From Nonomuraea turcica (GTDB lineage Bacteria > Actinomycetota > Actinomycetes > Streptosporangiales > Streptosporangiaceae), in NCBI RefSeq assembly GCF_030718205.1, contig NZ_JAUZQF010000003.1:620001-684000 (forward strand): a stretch of 64,000 nucleotides of DNA, in the 5' to 3' direction. Positions 25,897 to 33,444 of this stretch are shown piece after piece. Below the pieces are notes generated by a model. The model worked only from the letters and a program-made list of their open reading frames with translations. It was not told the origin of the DNA and did no database searches. How positions within the stretch are numbered: position 1 is the stretch's first letter; every line of letters begins with the position of its first letter. The translations under genes were made by a program, and so were the position numbers.

Positions 25897-27571
25897 CGCT
25901 GCGTTCACCGCGGCGGTCCAGGCTGCCCTGACCGGGCAGGTCAAGGCGATCCTCAACGAGGACGATGGCGGGGGTCACCTGCAACACCGCCGGCTGGCCG
26001 AGCGAATCCTGGCCCTCGTCGCGTACGGGCGGGACGGCCGGCTGCTCGATCACGCGGCCCGGCTCGCCGCCCGGCTGCGCGAGCTACAGGGCCCCGGCGG
26101 GTTGTTCACCGGCGGTGACAACGTCGACTCCCCGCCGGACTCCGCGTTCAGCGTCAACGATCTCGCCGACGCCCTGCGGCTGCTGCGGCGCGACCCTCCC
26201 GGCGCTGCCGAGCACCGGCTGGCGGACCTGCTCGACGACCTGCTGACGGCGGTCACCCCGGCCTTGGCGCGGGGTGGAGTGCACACCCCGAACCACCGCT
26301 GGGAGATCTCGGCCGCCCTGGCAAGGCTTCACCGGCTCGCGCCCGATCGGGTGCTGGCGGAACGGGTCGGCCAGTGGCTGGCCGAGGGAGTCGACATCGA
26401 CGACGACGGGCTCTACTCCGAACGCAGCGCCAACTACGCCGCGTACGTGTCGAACCCGTCGCTGCTCACCATCGCCGAGGTGTTCGACCGTCCCGACCTG
26501 GTCGACGCCGTCGAACGGAACCTGGACGCCACGCTCGATCTGCTGCTGCCGGACGGGTCGGTCGAGACGGTGCTGTCGCGCCGCCAGGATCAGCGGCAGC
26601 CGCTGCCCCTGGCGCCCTGCCTGCTCCCGCTGCGCCGGATCGCGCTGCTGCGCGGCCGTGGCGACCTCGCCTGGGCGGCCGGGCTTGCGCTGTCCCAGGG
26701 GGTCGTCTCACCGGCGCGCGCGGCCACGGAGCTGATCCTCGACCCCGGCATCGCGCGGGAGCTGCCGGAATCCGTCCTGCCCCGGAGTCCGCGGCGACGC
26801 GTCTTCGGTGCCGCGGGACTGCTCGTCGACCATCGGCCCGCGACGACGACCGTGGTCTTCGGCGGTTCCGACTATCCGCGCCACAGACGCATCCGTTCCG
26901 GGCTGGCGAACTCCCCGACGTTTCTCCGCTTGTTCGCCGGGGCGGCCGTCCTGGGAGACGTGCGTCTCTCGCGTGTCTTCTTCGGTCTGGGGCCGTTCCG
27001 CGCCGCCCGATTGCTGGTCGAGGACGATCAGGGGGGCACGACCGCGACGCTCACGGAATCCGTGTCGGCCTCCTACTACCAGCCGATGACGGATCAGAAC
27101 CGCGACGCGCGCGGCCGCTACGGGCTGGTGGACGATGGCCGGTTCAGCTCGGCGATGGACTTCGGCCTGCGCACGCGGGACGAGGTCACGCTGACCACCT
27201 CCGTCCACGTGGCCATCACGGACACCGGGGCCGACCTGACCGTCGATCTGGCGGGCCCGGCTGTGGACTGGGCGTTGGAGCTGGCCTTCCGGCCCGGCGG
27301 GCGCATGACGGGCGCGGTGGCCCTGGACGAGCACGCCTGGCAGCTCGAGCCGGGCGAGCCCGCGGTCTACCGCGTTGGCGACGACTCGATCACGGTCACG
27401 GTGCTCGCCATGTCGATGGCCGCTTCCCATGCGGTTCCCGGCTACGAGCCCGGCGAGGAGTACCGGTTCCTCGGGGGCACCGACGCCGTGTCGGGAGAGC
27501 GGCTCTACGTCGCCGGACGCGTCCCGGGGAGGTTGCGTTTAGGTCTCGCAGCTGCTCATGACTCGGGATAA
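25877..27571 (+). CDS. Heparinase/lyase-like or glycosidase-like protein, 564 aa
   Basis: This 564-aa protein has a helical N-terminal half (about 1-300) and a beta-sandwich C-terminal half (about 310-560), the layout of heparinase II/III-type lyases and some recent (alpha/alpha)6 glycosidases. Conserved-looking patches are GGVHTPNHRWEISAALARL and LYSERSANYAAYVSNPSLL. No signal peptide is present, so it is probably cytosolic and processes imported oligosaccharides. The ATG at 25877 starts inside the UTRA remnant. Family membership is by architecture, and I did not identify catalytic residues with certainty. Confidence 0.72.
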   Translation: MNDKRVDAAFTAAVQAALTGQVKAILNEDDGGGHLQHRRLAERILALVAYGRDGRLLDHAARLAARLRELQGPGGLFTGGDNVDSPPDSAFSVNDLADALRLLRRDPPGAAEHRLADLLDDLLTAVTPALARGGVHTPNHRWEISAALARLHRLAPDRVLAERVGQWLAEGVDIDDDGLYSERSANYAAYVSNPSLLTIAEVFDRPDLVDAVERNLDATLDLLLPDGSVETVLSRRQDQRQPLPLAPCLLPLRRIALLRGRGDLAWAAGLALSQGVVSPARAATELILDPGIARELPESVLPRSPRRRVFGAAGLLVDHRPATTTVVFGGSDYPRHRRIRSGLANSPTFLRLFAGAAVLGDVRLSRVFFGLGPFRAARLLVEDDQGGTTATLTESVSASYYQPMTDQNRDARGRYGLVDDGRFSSAMDFGLRTRDEVTLTTSVHVAITDTGADLTVDLAGPAVDWALELAFRPGGRMTGAVALDEHAWQLEPGEPAVYRVGDDSITVTVLAMSMAASHAVPGYEPGEEYRFLGGTDAVSGERLYVAGRVPGRLRLGLAAAHDSG

Positions 27572-27707
27572 AACCGCAGTTCAGGAAGTTTGTCCTGATG
27601 TCTATATGTCAAAAGATCTTAAACAGCTTACGTACTGACTATTGACCCGGCAAACGCTTTCCAGTTACCGTCCCACGCCACAGGCAGACAACGTTCAAGG
27701 AGACGCC
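27572..27707 (+). promoter_or_regulatory. Promoter region of the ABC importer operon
   Basis: This AT-richer 136-bp gap contains a possible -35 TTGACC at 27642-27647 and, at 27649-27662, GGCAAACGCTTTCC, a degenerate LacI/CcpA-type operator. Half-sites resembling the 24315 palindrome (TGTC, ATGTCA) lie between 27590 and 27620. The importer may therefore have its own regulated promoter. Confidence 0.4.
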
Positions 27708-29012
27708 ATGACGACTTCTGCGACAGCCCGGAGACGACTCATGCGCTGGCGTTGGCTGCCAGTGACCGTCGCCGCGGCGATCGCCCTCACCGCATGCGGT
27801 TCCAGCTCCGACGCAGGCTCGGGCGGGGACTCCGGCGCTAAGAGCATCACCTTCTGGCTCTCGGCGAGCTCGGCCCAGGCGCAGGGCTACCACGACCTGG
27901 CCAAGGAGTTCCAGGCCAAGGAGGGCGTCACGGTCGAGATCGTCAACGTCCCCTACGACGGCTACCAGGACAAGCTGCGCCAGGCGGCACAGGCCAACTC
28001 CCTGCCCGACGCGGCCAGCGTGCCCTCGCTCGACACCATCTGGATCAACCAGCTCCAGGACCTCGCCGCGACGGCGAACGCGCCGGCCAACAAGATCAAC
28101 AAAGACCTGCTCACCGTCCAGGACGGCAAGGTCCTCTGCATCCCCTCCGACCTGACGGCGGCCGGGCTGTTCGTCAACAAGACCCTGTTCGAGAAGGCCA
28201 AGGTCGAGATTCCCGCCGACCCGAGCAAGACCTGGACCTGGGACGAGTTCCTGGCCGCCGCCACGAAGGTCCGCACCGCCACAGGCGCCAAGTACGACCT
28301 GGTCTACGATCAGTCCCCCGCGCGCATCAGGGCCTTCATCTACGGTCACGGCGGCAAGGGCTTCCAGCTCGGCGCGGACAACAAGTACGCCACCCCCGAC
28401 GACGCCACCGTGCAGGCGATGTCGAAGTTCGCCTCACTGAACGACGACAAGGTCATGCCGAAGTCCGTCTGGGGCGCGGGCGCCGACCCGAACGCCCTGT
28501 TCAAGAGTGGCCAGGTCGTCGCGTACTTCTCCGGCGTCTGGCAGGTGGCGGACTTCGCGGAAAGCATCACGAGCTTCGACTGGGCCAGTGCGCCGACGCC
28601 GGGCCCCATCCACGCCACCGACATCAACCTCGGCGGCAAGGTGGTCGCCTTCAACAACGGTGACAAGGCCGAGGCCGCCAAGAAGTGGGTGGACTACATC
28701 TTCCAGCCCGCGAACTACACGAAGCTCGCGCAGATCAACGGCTACCTGCCGGTGGAGTCCGGTCTCACGCTGAACTACCCGTTCAAGAACCAGGCGGCCC
28801 TGGACGCGTTCCAGCTCTACCTCAAGGAGATCGAGCTGGCGGACCCGATCTCCTCCTCGGGACACCAGAACGGGACGAAGCTGCTGCTGGCCGGCAAGGC
28901 AATCCAGGACGACCCGACCAAGGACGAGATGGCCAAGCTGATCAACGGTCAGCAGGACATCAAGAAGACCGTCGACAACATCGTGTCGGGACTCAACCAG
29001 CAGGTCGGCTGA
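27708..29012 (+). CDS. ABC transporter sugar-binding lipoprotein
   Basis: This 434-aa family 1 solute-binding protein has a lipoprotein signal (basic RRRLMRWRW, hydrophobic VTVAAAIA, lipobox LTAC with acylated cysteine at about residue 30). The mature part shows the usual fold elements ITFWLSASS and SDLTAAGLFVNKTLFEKA. It sits on the outer face of the membrane and delivers sugar to the two permeases downstream. The ATG at 27708 has AAGGAG six bases upstream. A strong hairpin separates it from the permease genes, which usually keeps binding-protein mRNA in excess. Confidence 0.92.
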   Translation: MTTSATARRRLMRWRWLPVTVAAAIALTACGSSSDAGSGGDSGAKSITFWLSASSAQAQGYHDLAKEFQAKEGVTVEIVNVPYDGYQDKLRQAAQANSLPDAASVPSLDTIWINQLQDLAATANAPANKINKDLLTVQDGKVLCIPSDLTAAGLFVNKTLFEKAKVEIPADPSKTWTWDEFLAAATKVRTATGAKYDLVYDQSPARIRAFIYGHGGKGFQLGADNKYATPDDATVQAMSKFASLNDDKVMPKSVWGAGADPNALFKSGQVVAYFSGVWQVADFAESITSFDWASAPTPGPIHATDINLGGKVVAFNNGDKAEAAKKWVDYIFQPANYTKLAQINGYLPVESGLTLNYPFKNQAALDAFQLYLKEIELADPISSSGHQNGTKLLLAGKAIQDDPTKDEMAKLINGQQDIKKTVDNIVSGLNQQVG

Positions 29013-29018
29013 TCGTCC

Positions 29019-29050
29019 GGCCCGCCGGCGCTTCCCCGCGCCGGCGGGCC
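29019..29050 (+). terminator. Intercistronic hairpin, 13-bp perfect stem
   Basis: GGCCCGCCGGCGC at 29019-29031 pairs exactly with GCGCCGGCGGGCC at 29038-29050 across a six-base loop, seven bases after the lipoprotein stop. There is no U-run, so partial termination or mRNA stabilisation is more likely than full termination. Confidence 0.75.
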
Positions 29051-29083
29051 GAGCGTTGACGAATGCGGAAAGAGGAGAGCGCA

Positions 29084-30040
29084 ATGGCGGAGAGTGTCCC
29101 ACAGTCGACGGGGCTCGCCGACGAGACATCGGCCTTGATCGCGTCGCGGCGGTGGCCCCGCCGACGGACCCGGCGGCATGACCGCTACACCCTGGCGCCC
29201 CTGCTGCTCATCTCGTCCAACCTCGCCCTGTTCCTGCTCTTCTTCGTCTGGCCGGCCGTCATCGGCCTGGGATACTCCTTCACCAGCTATACGGGCGTCG
29301 GCTCGGCGCCGTTCGTCGGTCTGGACAACTACCAGCGACTGCTGAACGATGAGGCGTTCTACGCGGCGCTGGTCCGTACCGTGATCTTCACCGTGGCCGT
29401 CGTTCCGCTGACGTACGTCGCCGCGCTGAGCGCGGCCGTGCTGCTCGTCAGCCCGTACAGCCGTGGCAAGCCGGTCGCGCGGGTGATCTTCTTCGTGCCC
29501 TGGCTCATCTCCCCGATCATCGCCGGTGTCATCTGGCGCTGGATCTTCGGTGAGAACTTCGGGCTCGTCAACTACGTCATCATCGCGCTCGGCGGCGAGG
29601 CGGTGCCGTGGCAGTCCAACGCGAACCTGTCCCTGATCATCGTGGTCATCGCCGCAGCCTGGGGTAGCACCGCGGTCAACATGCTGATGTTCGTCGCGGC
29701 CATCAAGAACGTGCCGACCGCGTACTACGAAGCCGCGTCCCTGGACGGCGCGGGCGCGTGGGCCAAGTTCCGCCACATCACGCTGCCCTCGATCGCGCCC
29801 ACGTCCTTCATCGTGATCCTGCTCACCACCCTGCACTCGATGAAGGAGTACGCGCTCATCCAAGCGGTCAACGCCGGAGGTCCGGGCACCGAAAACAACC
29901 TGCTCATCCAGTACATCTTCACGACCGGCTTCCGCCGCGCCCAAATCGGCTACGCGAGCGCGGCGTCCTTCGTGCTCATGCTGATTCTGATGATCATCGC
30001 TATCACGCAGTTGGTCATCAACCGCCGGAAGGACTCCTGA
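29084..30040 (+). CDS. Sugar ABC transporter permease (MalF/UgpA type)
   Basis: This 318-aa inner-membrane protein has six hydrophobic spans and the cytoplasmic EAA loop EAASLDGAGAWAKFRHI near residues 225-241, which docks the ATPase. The ATG at 29084 was chosen over the one at 29063 because GAGGAGAG sits four bases before it. A basic N-terminal stretch RRWPRRRTRRHDR precedes the first span. It forms the heterodimeric channel with the next gene. No ATPase gene is present; actinomycetes often use a shared MsiK-type ATPase. Confidence 0.92.
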   Translation: MAESVPQSTGLADETSALIASRRWPRRRTRRHDRYTLAPLLLISSNLALFLLFFVWPAVIGLGYSFTSYTGVGSAPFVGLDNYQRLLNDEAFYAALVRTVIFTVAVVPLTYVAALSAAVLLVSPYSRGKPVARVIFFVPWLISPIIAGVIWRWIFGENFGLVNYVIIALGGEAVPWQSNANLSLIIVVIAAAWGSTAVNMLMFVAAIKNVPTAYYEAASLDGAGAWAKFRHITLPSIAPTSFIVILLTTLHSMKEYALIQAVNAGGPGTENNLLIQYIFTTGFRRAQIGYASAASFVLMLILMIIAITQLVINRRKDS

Positions 30041-30041
30041 G

Positions 30042-30866
30042 ATGGATTACCTGCTGCCGAAGAAGGTCTGGGCGACGGCGGCCCTGTGGTTCATGGTCGC
30101 CCTGTACGGCATTCCCGTCCTGTGGTTCCTGCTCAGCTCCTTCAAACCGGCGGGAGAGCTGTTCTCCTATCCGCTGACCATCTTCCCGAAGCAGCCGACC
30201 ATCTCCGGCTTCACCGACGCCTGGACGAGCTTCGACTTCAGCCGCTACTTCGGCAACACCCTCATCGTGGCCGTGTCCGCGACCCTCATCACCATCGTGA
30301 CGAGCGCGACCTGCGGGTACGCCCTGGCGAAGTACACCAACTGGTGGCTGCGGGCGTTCACCATCTGCATCCTGGCCACCACGATGCTGCCGGGCGAGGT
30401 CATCCTTTCCCCTCTGTTTCTCATCGTCCGCGACCTGGGCCTGTACAACAGTCTCGCCGGCGTCGTGGCCCCCTCGGTGATCACGGCGACGGGCACCTTC
30501 CTGTTCCGCCAGTTCTTCCTGAGCGTGCCGCGCGACCTGCTGGACGCGGCCCGCATCGACGGCAGCGGGGAACTGTCGACCTTCATCCGGATCATGCTCC
30601 CGCTCTCCCGGCCGATCATCATGACCCTCGCCATCATGTCGTTCCAGTGGCGGTGGAACGACTACATCTGGCCCCTTGTGATCCTCAATGACCCGAACGA
30701 GTTCACCCTGCAGATCGGCGTCGCGAGCATCGTGGGCGCGGAGAACGTCAACTGGTCCGTCCTGCTCGGGGCGTCGGTCCTGTCCATGATCCCCCTTGTC
30801 GTGATCTACCTGATCTTCCAGAAGTACGTGATGAACGCCGACCTCAGCGCGGGCCTGAAGGATTAG
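30042..30866 (+). CDS. Sugar ABC transporter permease (MalG/UgpE type)
   Basis: The 274-aa product starts one base after the previous stop. It has six spans and the EAA-type loop LLDAARIDGSGELSTFIRI near residues 167-185, then LPLSRPIIMTLAIMSFQWRW. It partners the upstream permease. The C-terminus YVMNADLSAGLKD is typical of the MalG type. A hairpin follows the stop at once, so it closes the importer operon. Confidence 0.92.
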   Translation: MDYLLPKKVWATAALWFMVALYGIPVLWFLLSSFKPAGELFSYPLTIFPKQPTISGFTDAWTSFDFSRYFGNTLIVAVSATLITIVTSATCGYALAKYTNWWLRAFTICILATTMLPGEVILSPLFLIVRDLGLYNSLAGVVAPSVITATGTFLFRQFFLSVPRDLLDAARIDGSGELSTFIRIMLPLSRPIIMTLAIMSFQWRWNDYIWPLVILNDPNEFTLQIGVASIVGAENVNWSVLLGASVLSMIPLVVIYLIFQKYVMNADLSAGLKD

Positions 30867-30895
30867 TGCCCCGACCGTCAGGAGAAGCGGGGCAC
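30866..30895 (+). terminator. Hairpin terminator after importer operon
   Basis: GTGCCCCG at 30866-30873 pairs with CGGGGCAC at 30888-30895 across a 14-base loop, beginning at the last base of the permease stop codon. Confidence 0.6.
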
Positions 30896-31097
30896 AGGCG
30901 CCCGATGAGCGGCCTTCTCGACAAGGAACGCGCCCAGGCCATTCGGGCGGCCGGATCCGACTCGGGGGTGCACGAACACCAGGTCGGCGACTCGCCAGGC
31001 ATTCACCATGGCCGCGATCGATCTGGTGACGCCCGAACTGGGTGATGGCCAGTGCCGCGGGTGTCCCTCCGGGTGAACGCCACCGACTGGTCCTGAT

Positions 31098-31457
31098 TCA
31101 GAGGGGGAGGACCGTCGATATGGCGGTCAGCGCGGCTTGCAGAATAACGATGCTGACGACTGAGCGAAGGAGCATGAGTTTCCAGTGCAGGGCTTGAATC
31201 GCCCGCTGGGAAATATCGCGTTCGTCCGTGACCGGGCCCAGCAGGAATGTGCCGGAGTCAGGGCGCCGCCAGAGCGCCGCGAACAGCAGGAATGCCGCGC
31301 CGACCGCACACGCCTGCGCCCCCAGGTTCAGCACCGTCGCGATCCGGCCGACGGCCGGCACCTGCCGAGCGGCCAGGAACAAGGCCCCGGTGCCGACGAG
31401 TAAGAACGCGGAGACAATGTCCGCGTACAGAATCTTACGACGATTCGGCTCGGCCAC
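31098..31457 (-). CDS. Small membrane protein, three spans
   Basis: This roughly 119-aa protein has three hydrophobic segments (VSAFLLVGTGALFLAA, LGAQACAVGAAFLLFAAL, SVVSIVILQAALTAISTVL) with a short polar N-terminus (VAEPNRRKILYAD). The family is not recognised. The GTG at 31457 is a guess; the frame is open much further upstream but with non-coding-like composition, so the true 5' end may be lost or further out. It follows the AAA-nuclease gene on the same strand. Confidence 0.5.
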   Translation of the reverse strand: MAEPNRRKILYADIVSAFLLVGTGALFLAARQVPAVGRIATVLNLGAQACAVGAAFLLFAALWRRPDSGTFLLGPVTDERDISQRAIQALHWKLMLLRSVVSIVILQAALTAISTVLPL

Positions 31458-31657
31458 ATCGCGACTGTATGCCCGCAGGCGGTCGAACTGCTCTCCACCC
31501 GCCTGCGTGTGCCGCAGAGTTGACCACCGGCTCCAGGTACGGACCCTTGTCGGCGTGCAGCTCAGCGATGGGGAGCTGCTGGAACCAGAGTGCGGGTGAG
31601 ACCTTCGCCGGGCCGGCGATCCCGCACGATCGCGATGGCTCACCGCGTAAGCATTCG

Positions 31658-33259
31658 TCACACTCGCAGGACGGTGACCTGGCGGCCGGATGGGGTAGTG
31701 GCCTGGTCGAAGCTGCCTCGTTCCTTCCATGGTGGGGCTTCGGGGCGGCGGTCGAAGATGACCAGGACACCGGTGGTGAGGGTGAGGCGGTCGAGGTAGC
31801 GGTCGAGCTGGGCCAGACCCTCGGGTTTGGGGTCGTCTGCGCCGGGTCGCCACACCTTCAGTTCCATGGCCTCGCGTTGCATCAGCCGTCCACCGTCGGG
31901 GCCGCTGTACGGCCAGCGGACGAGCACGTCCAGGCGTTTGGTGCCGGCGGCGTATTCACGGTTGAGGTAGCCGCCGCCGTTGACCAGGCGGTGCAGGAAG
32001 GCCATGAGGATGATCTGGCACGCGGCCTCGTGGTATCCCTCCTGCTGGATGAGGACTTCGCCGTGCTCGCGCCAGAACACGACGAACTCCTCCAGCAGGC
32101 GTGGCAGGTCGAACCGGCCGTCGGGGAGCACGAAGCTGCGCGGGTCGGCGTGGATGTTCTGTTCCGTCAGGTCGCCCAGCACGCGCAGGATGACCTCCCG
32201 GTAGATCGGGTTGGCCACCTGCGGCGGAGGTTTCTGGGTGATCAGGCCCAGATCGCGGGCGTAGGACAGGTCGTCGGAGTTGTGGCGGTCGGTGTAGGGG
32301 CCACCGGCCACGATCGGTTCCATCACCCGCTTGACCCGGGGCTCGTGCAGCCGGGCCGCCAGGGAGTCCAGGTGGGTGGCGCGCGCCCGGATCAGCCGCT
32401 CTTTTGCGTCCTCCACCTGCCCGGTGGTGATGGTGCCGGTCACCTTCATCTTGAAGGTGATCTCGTGGGCGAGGGCGTTGACCAGCCAGGGTTGTCCCTG
32501 GGTCAGCTCGTAGACCTGGTCCACCGCGTCCTTGGTGAACTCCTGGCCGGTCGCCTGGGTGTGCTGGTCGTACAGCTCAGCGATCTGGTCAGTGGTGAAG
32601 TCGCCCAGGCGCAGGGAGTCAGCAAGGATGTTGAACGGGCTGGCCGGGCTGAACCGCGCAGGGTCGCCGCCCGAGGCGACCTTGTAGTCACGCAGGTCGC
32701 GCAACCCGCACAGCACCACCGAGGCAGGAAACGGATGCCCCTTGTGCCGCGCGTTGTGGCCGTCGCGGAGCTGGCTGAGGATGCTGACCAGGCTGGCGCC
32801 CTGCAGGGCATCGATCTCGTCGAGGAACAGCACGACCCGGCGCGGGCAGCGGTCGCACCACTCACGCAGCGCCGCGCCGAACCGGCTGCCCGGAGTGGCC
32901 TGCGGCCAGGGATCCGGCGGCAGCAGCTCGTCCGGCCATCCCGACCACTGCGCGGCGTCGCGGAGGGAATCGAGCAGCAGCGACTCCGCTGCGGCGTAGT
33001 CGTCGCCGGCCGCCTTGGCACGCTCGCAGGAGAACGACAGGGTGGCGATGTCACCCTCGGCGGTGAGCTCGGAGGCCAGGGTGTCCAGGATGGTCGTCTT
33101 GCCGGTCTGCCGGGGCGCGTGCAGCACGAAGTAGCGATCCATCTCGATGAGCACCCGCGCCTCGGGAAGCCGTGGTGTGGGGGGCAGCATGTAATGGAGC
33201 TGCGGATCGCAGGGGCCGGTGGTATTGAAATACTTCGCTCGGAGTGGTGGCACGGTCAC
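31658..33259 (-). CDS. AAA ATPase with C-terminal PD-(D/E)XK nuclease domain
   Basis: This 533-aa protein has an AAA module with Walker A HAPRQTGKTTILDTL (about 47-61) and Walker B RRVVLFLDEIDAL (about 140-152). A winged-helix region follows (ELTQGQPWLVNALAHEI), and a C-terminal nuclease-like domain has the D-ExK signature KRLDVLVRW then AMELKVWRP. Such AAA-PDDEXK proteins are widespread in genomes with mobile DNA, and their role is not established. The start is uncertain: adjacent in-frame GTGs at 33259 and 33253 both lack a strong ribosome site. A fragment of a second copy lies at 6587-6760. Confidence 0.85.
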   Translation of the reverse strand: MTVPPLRAKYFNTTGPCDPQLHYMLPPTPRLPEARVLIEMDRYFVLHAPRQTGKTTILDTLASELTAEGDIATLSFSCERAKAAGDDYAAAESLLLDSLRDAAQWSGWPDELLPPDPWPQATPGSRFGAALREWCDRCPRRVVLFLDEIDALQGASLVSILSQLRDGHNARHKGHPFPASVVLCGLRDLRDYKVASGGDPARFSPASPFNILADSLRLGDFTTDQIAELYDQHTQATGQEFTKDAVDQVYELTQGQPWLVNALAHEITFKMKVTGTITTGQVEDAKERLIRARATHLDSLAARLHEPRVKRVMEPIVAGGPYTDRHNSDDLSYARDLGLITQKPPPQVANPIYREVILRVLGDLTEQNIHADPRSFVLPDGRFDLPRLLEEFVVFWREHGEVLIQQEGYHEAACQIILMAFLHRLVNGGGYLNREYAAGTKRLDVLVRWPYSGPDGGRLMQREAMELKVWRPGADDPKPEGLAQLDRYLDRLTLTTGVLVIFDRRPEAPPWKERGSFDQATTPSGRQVTVLRV

Positions 33260-33444
33260 ATTCTGGCACCACTCTGATCTGAGTGCCTGGAACAAGGGAA
33301 CCAAGGCGGCTTCTCGTAGCCGAGCCAGGTGATGGGCGCGGTCTGCGTGTGGGCGATCACCGAGGACGAGGTCAGCACGGCGCCCTCATGGCCCGGCAGA
33401 CCGGCCACGCGCAGAGGCGGGACGGCCTGCCGGGCCGGATGATG
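33260..33444. other. Intergenic, possible coding scrap
   Basis: A minus-strand frame reads LRVAGLPGHEGAVLTSSSVI and resembles the tail of a lost secreted-protein gene; I cannot name it. The AAA-gene promoter would also lie here. Confidence 0.25.

Noticed and set aside
27649..27662. GGCAAACGCTTTCC as a definite catabolite operator
   Set aside because: It matches LacI/CcpA consensus only partly and no LacI-family gene is nearby; kept only as part of the promoter note.
30879..31010. Minus-strand 43-codon frame ending at the importer terminator
   Set aside because: The frame (AWRVADLVFVHPRVGSG) looks faintly coding, but it is too short, overlaps the hairpin and has no recognisable family.
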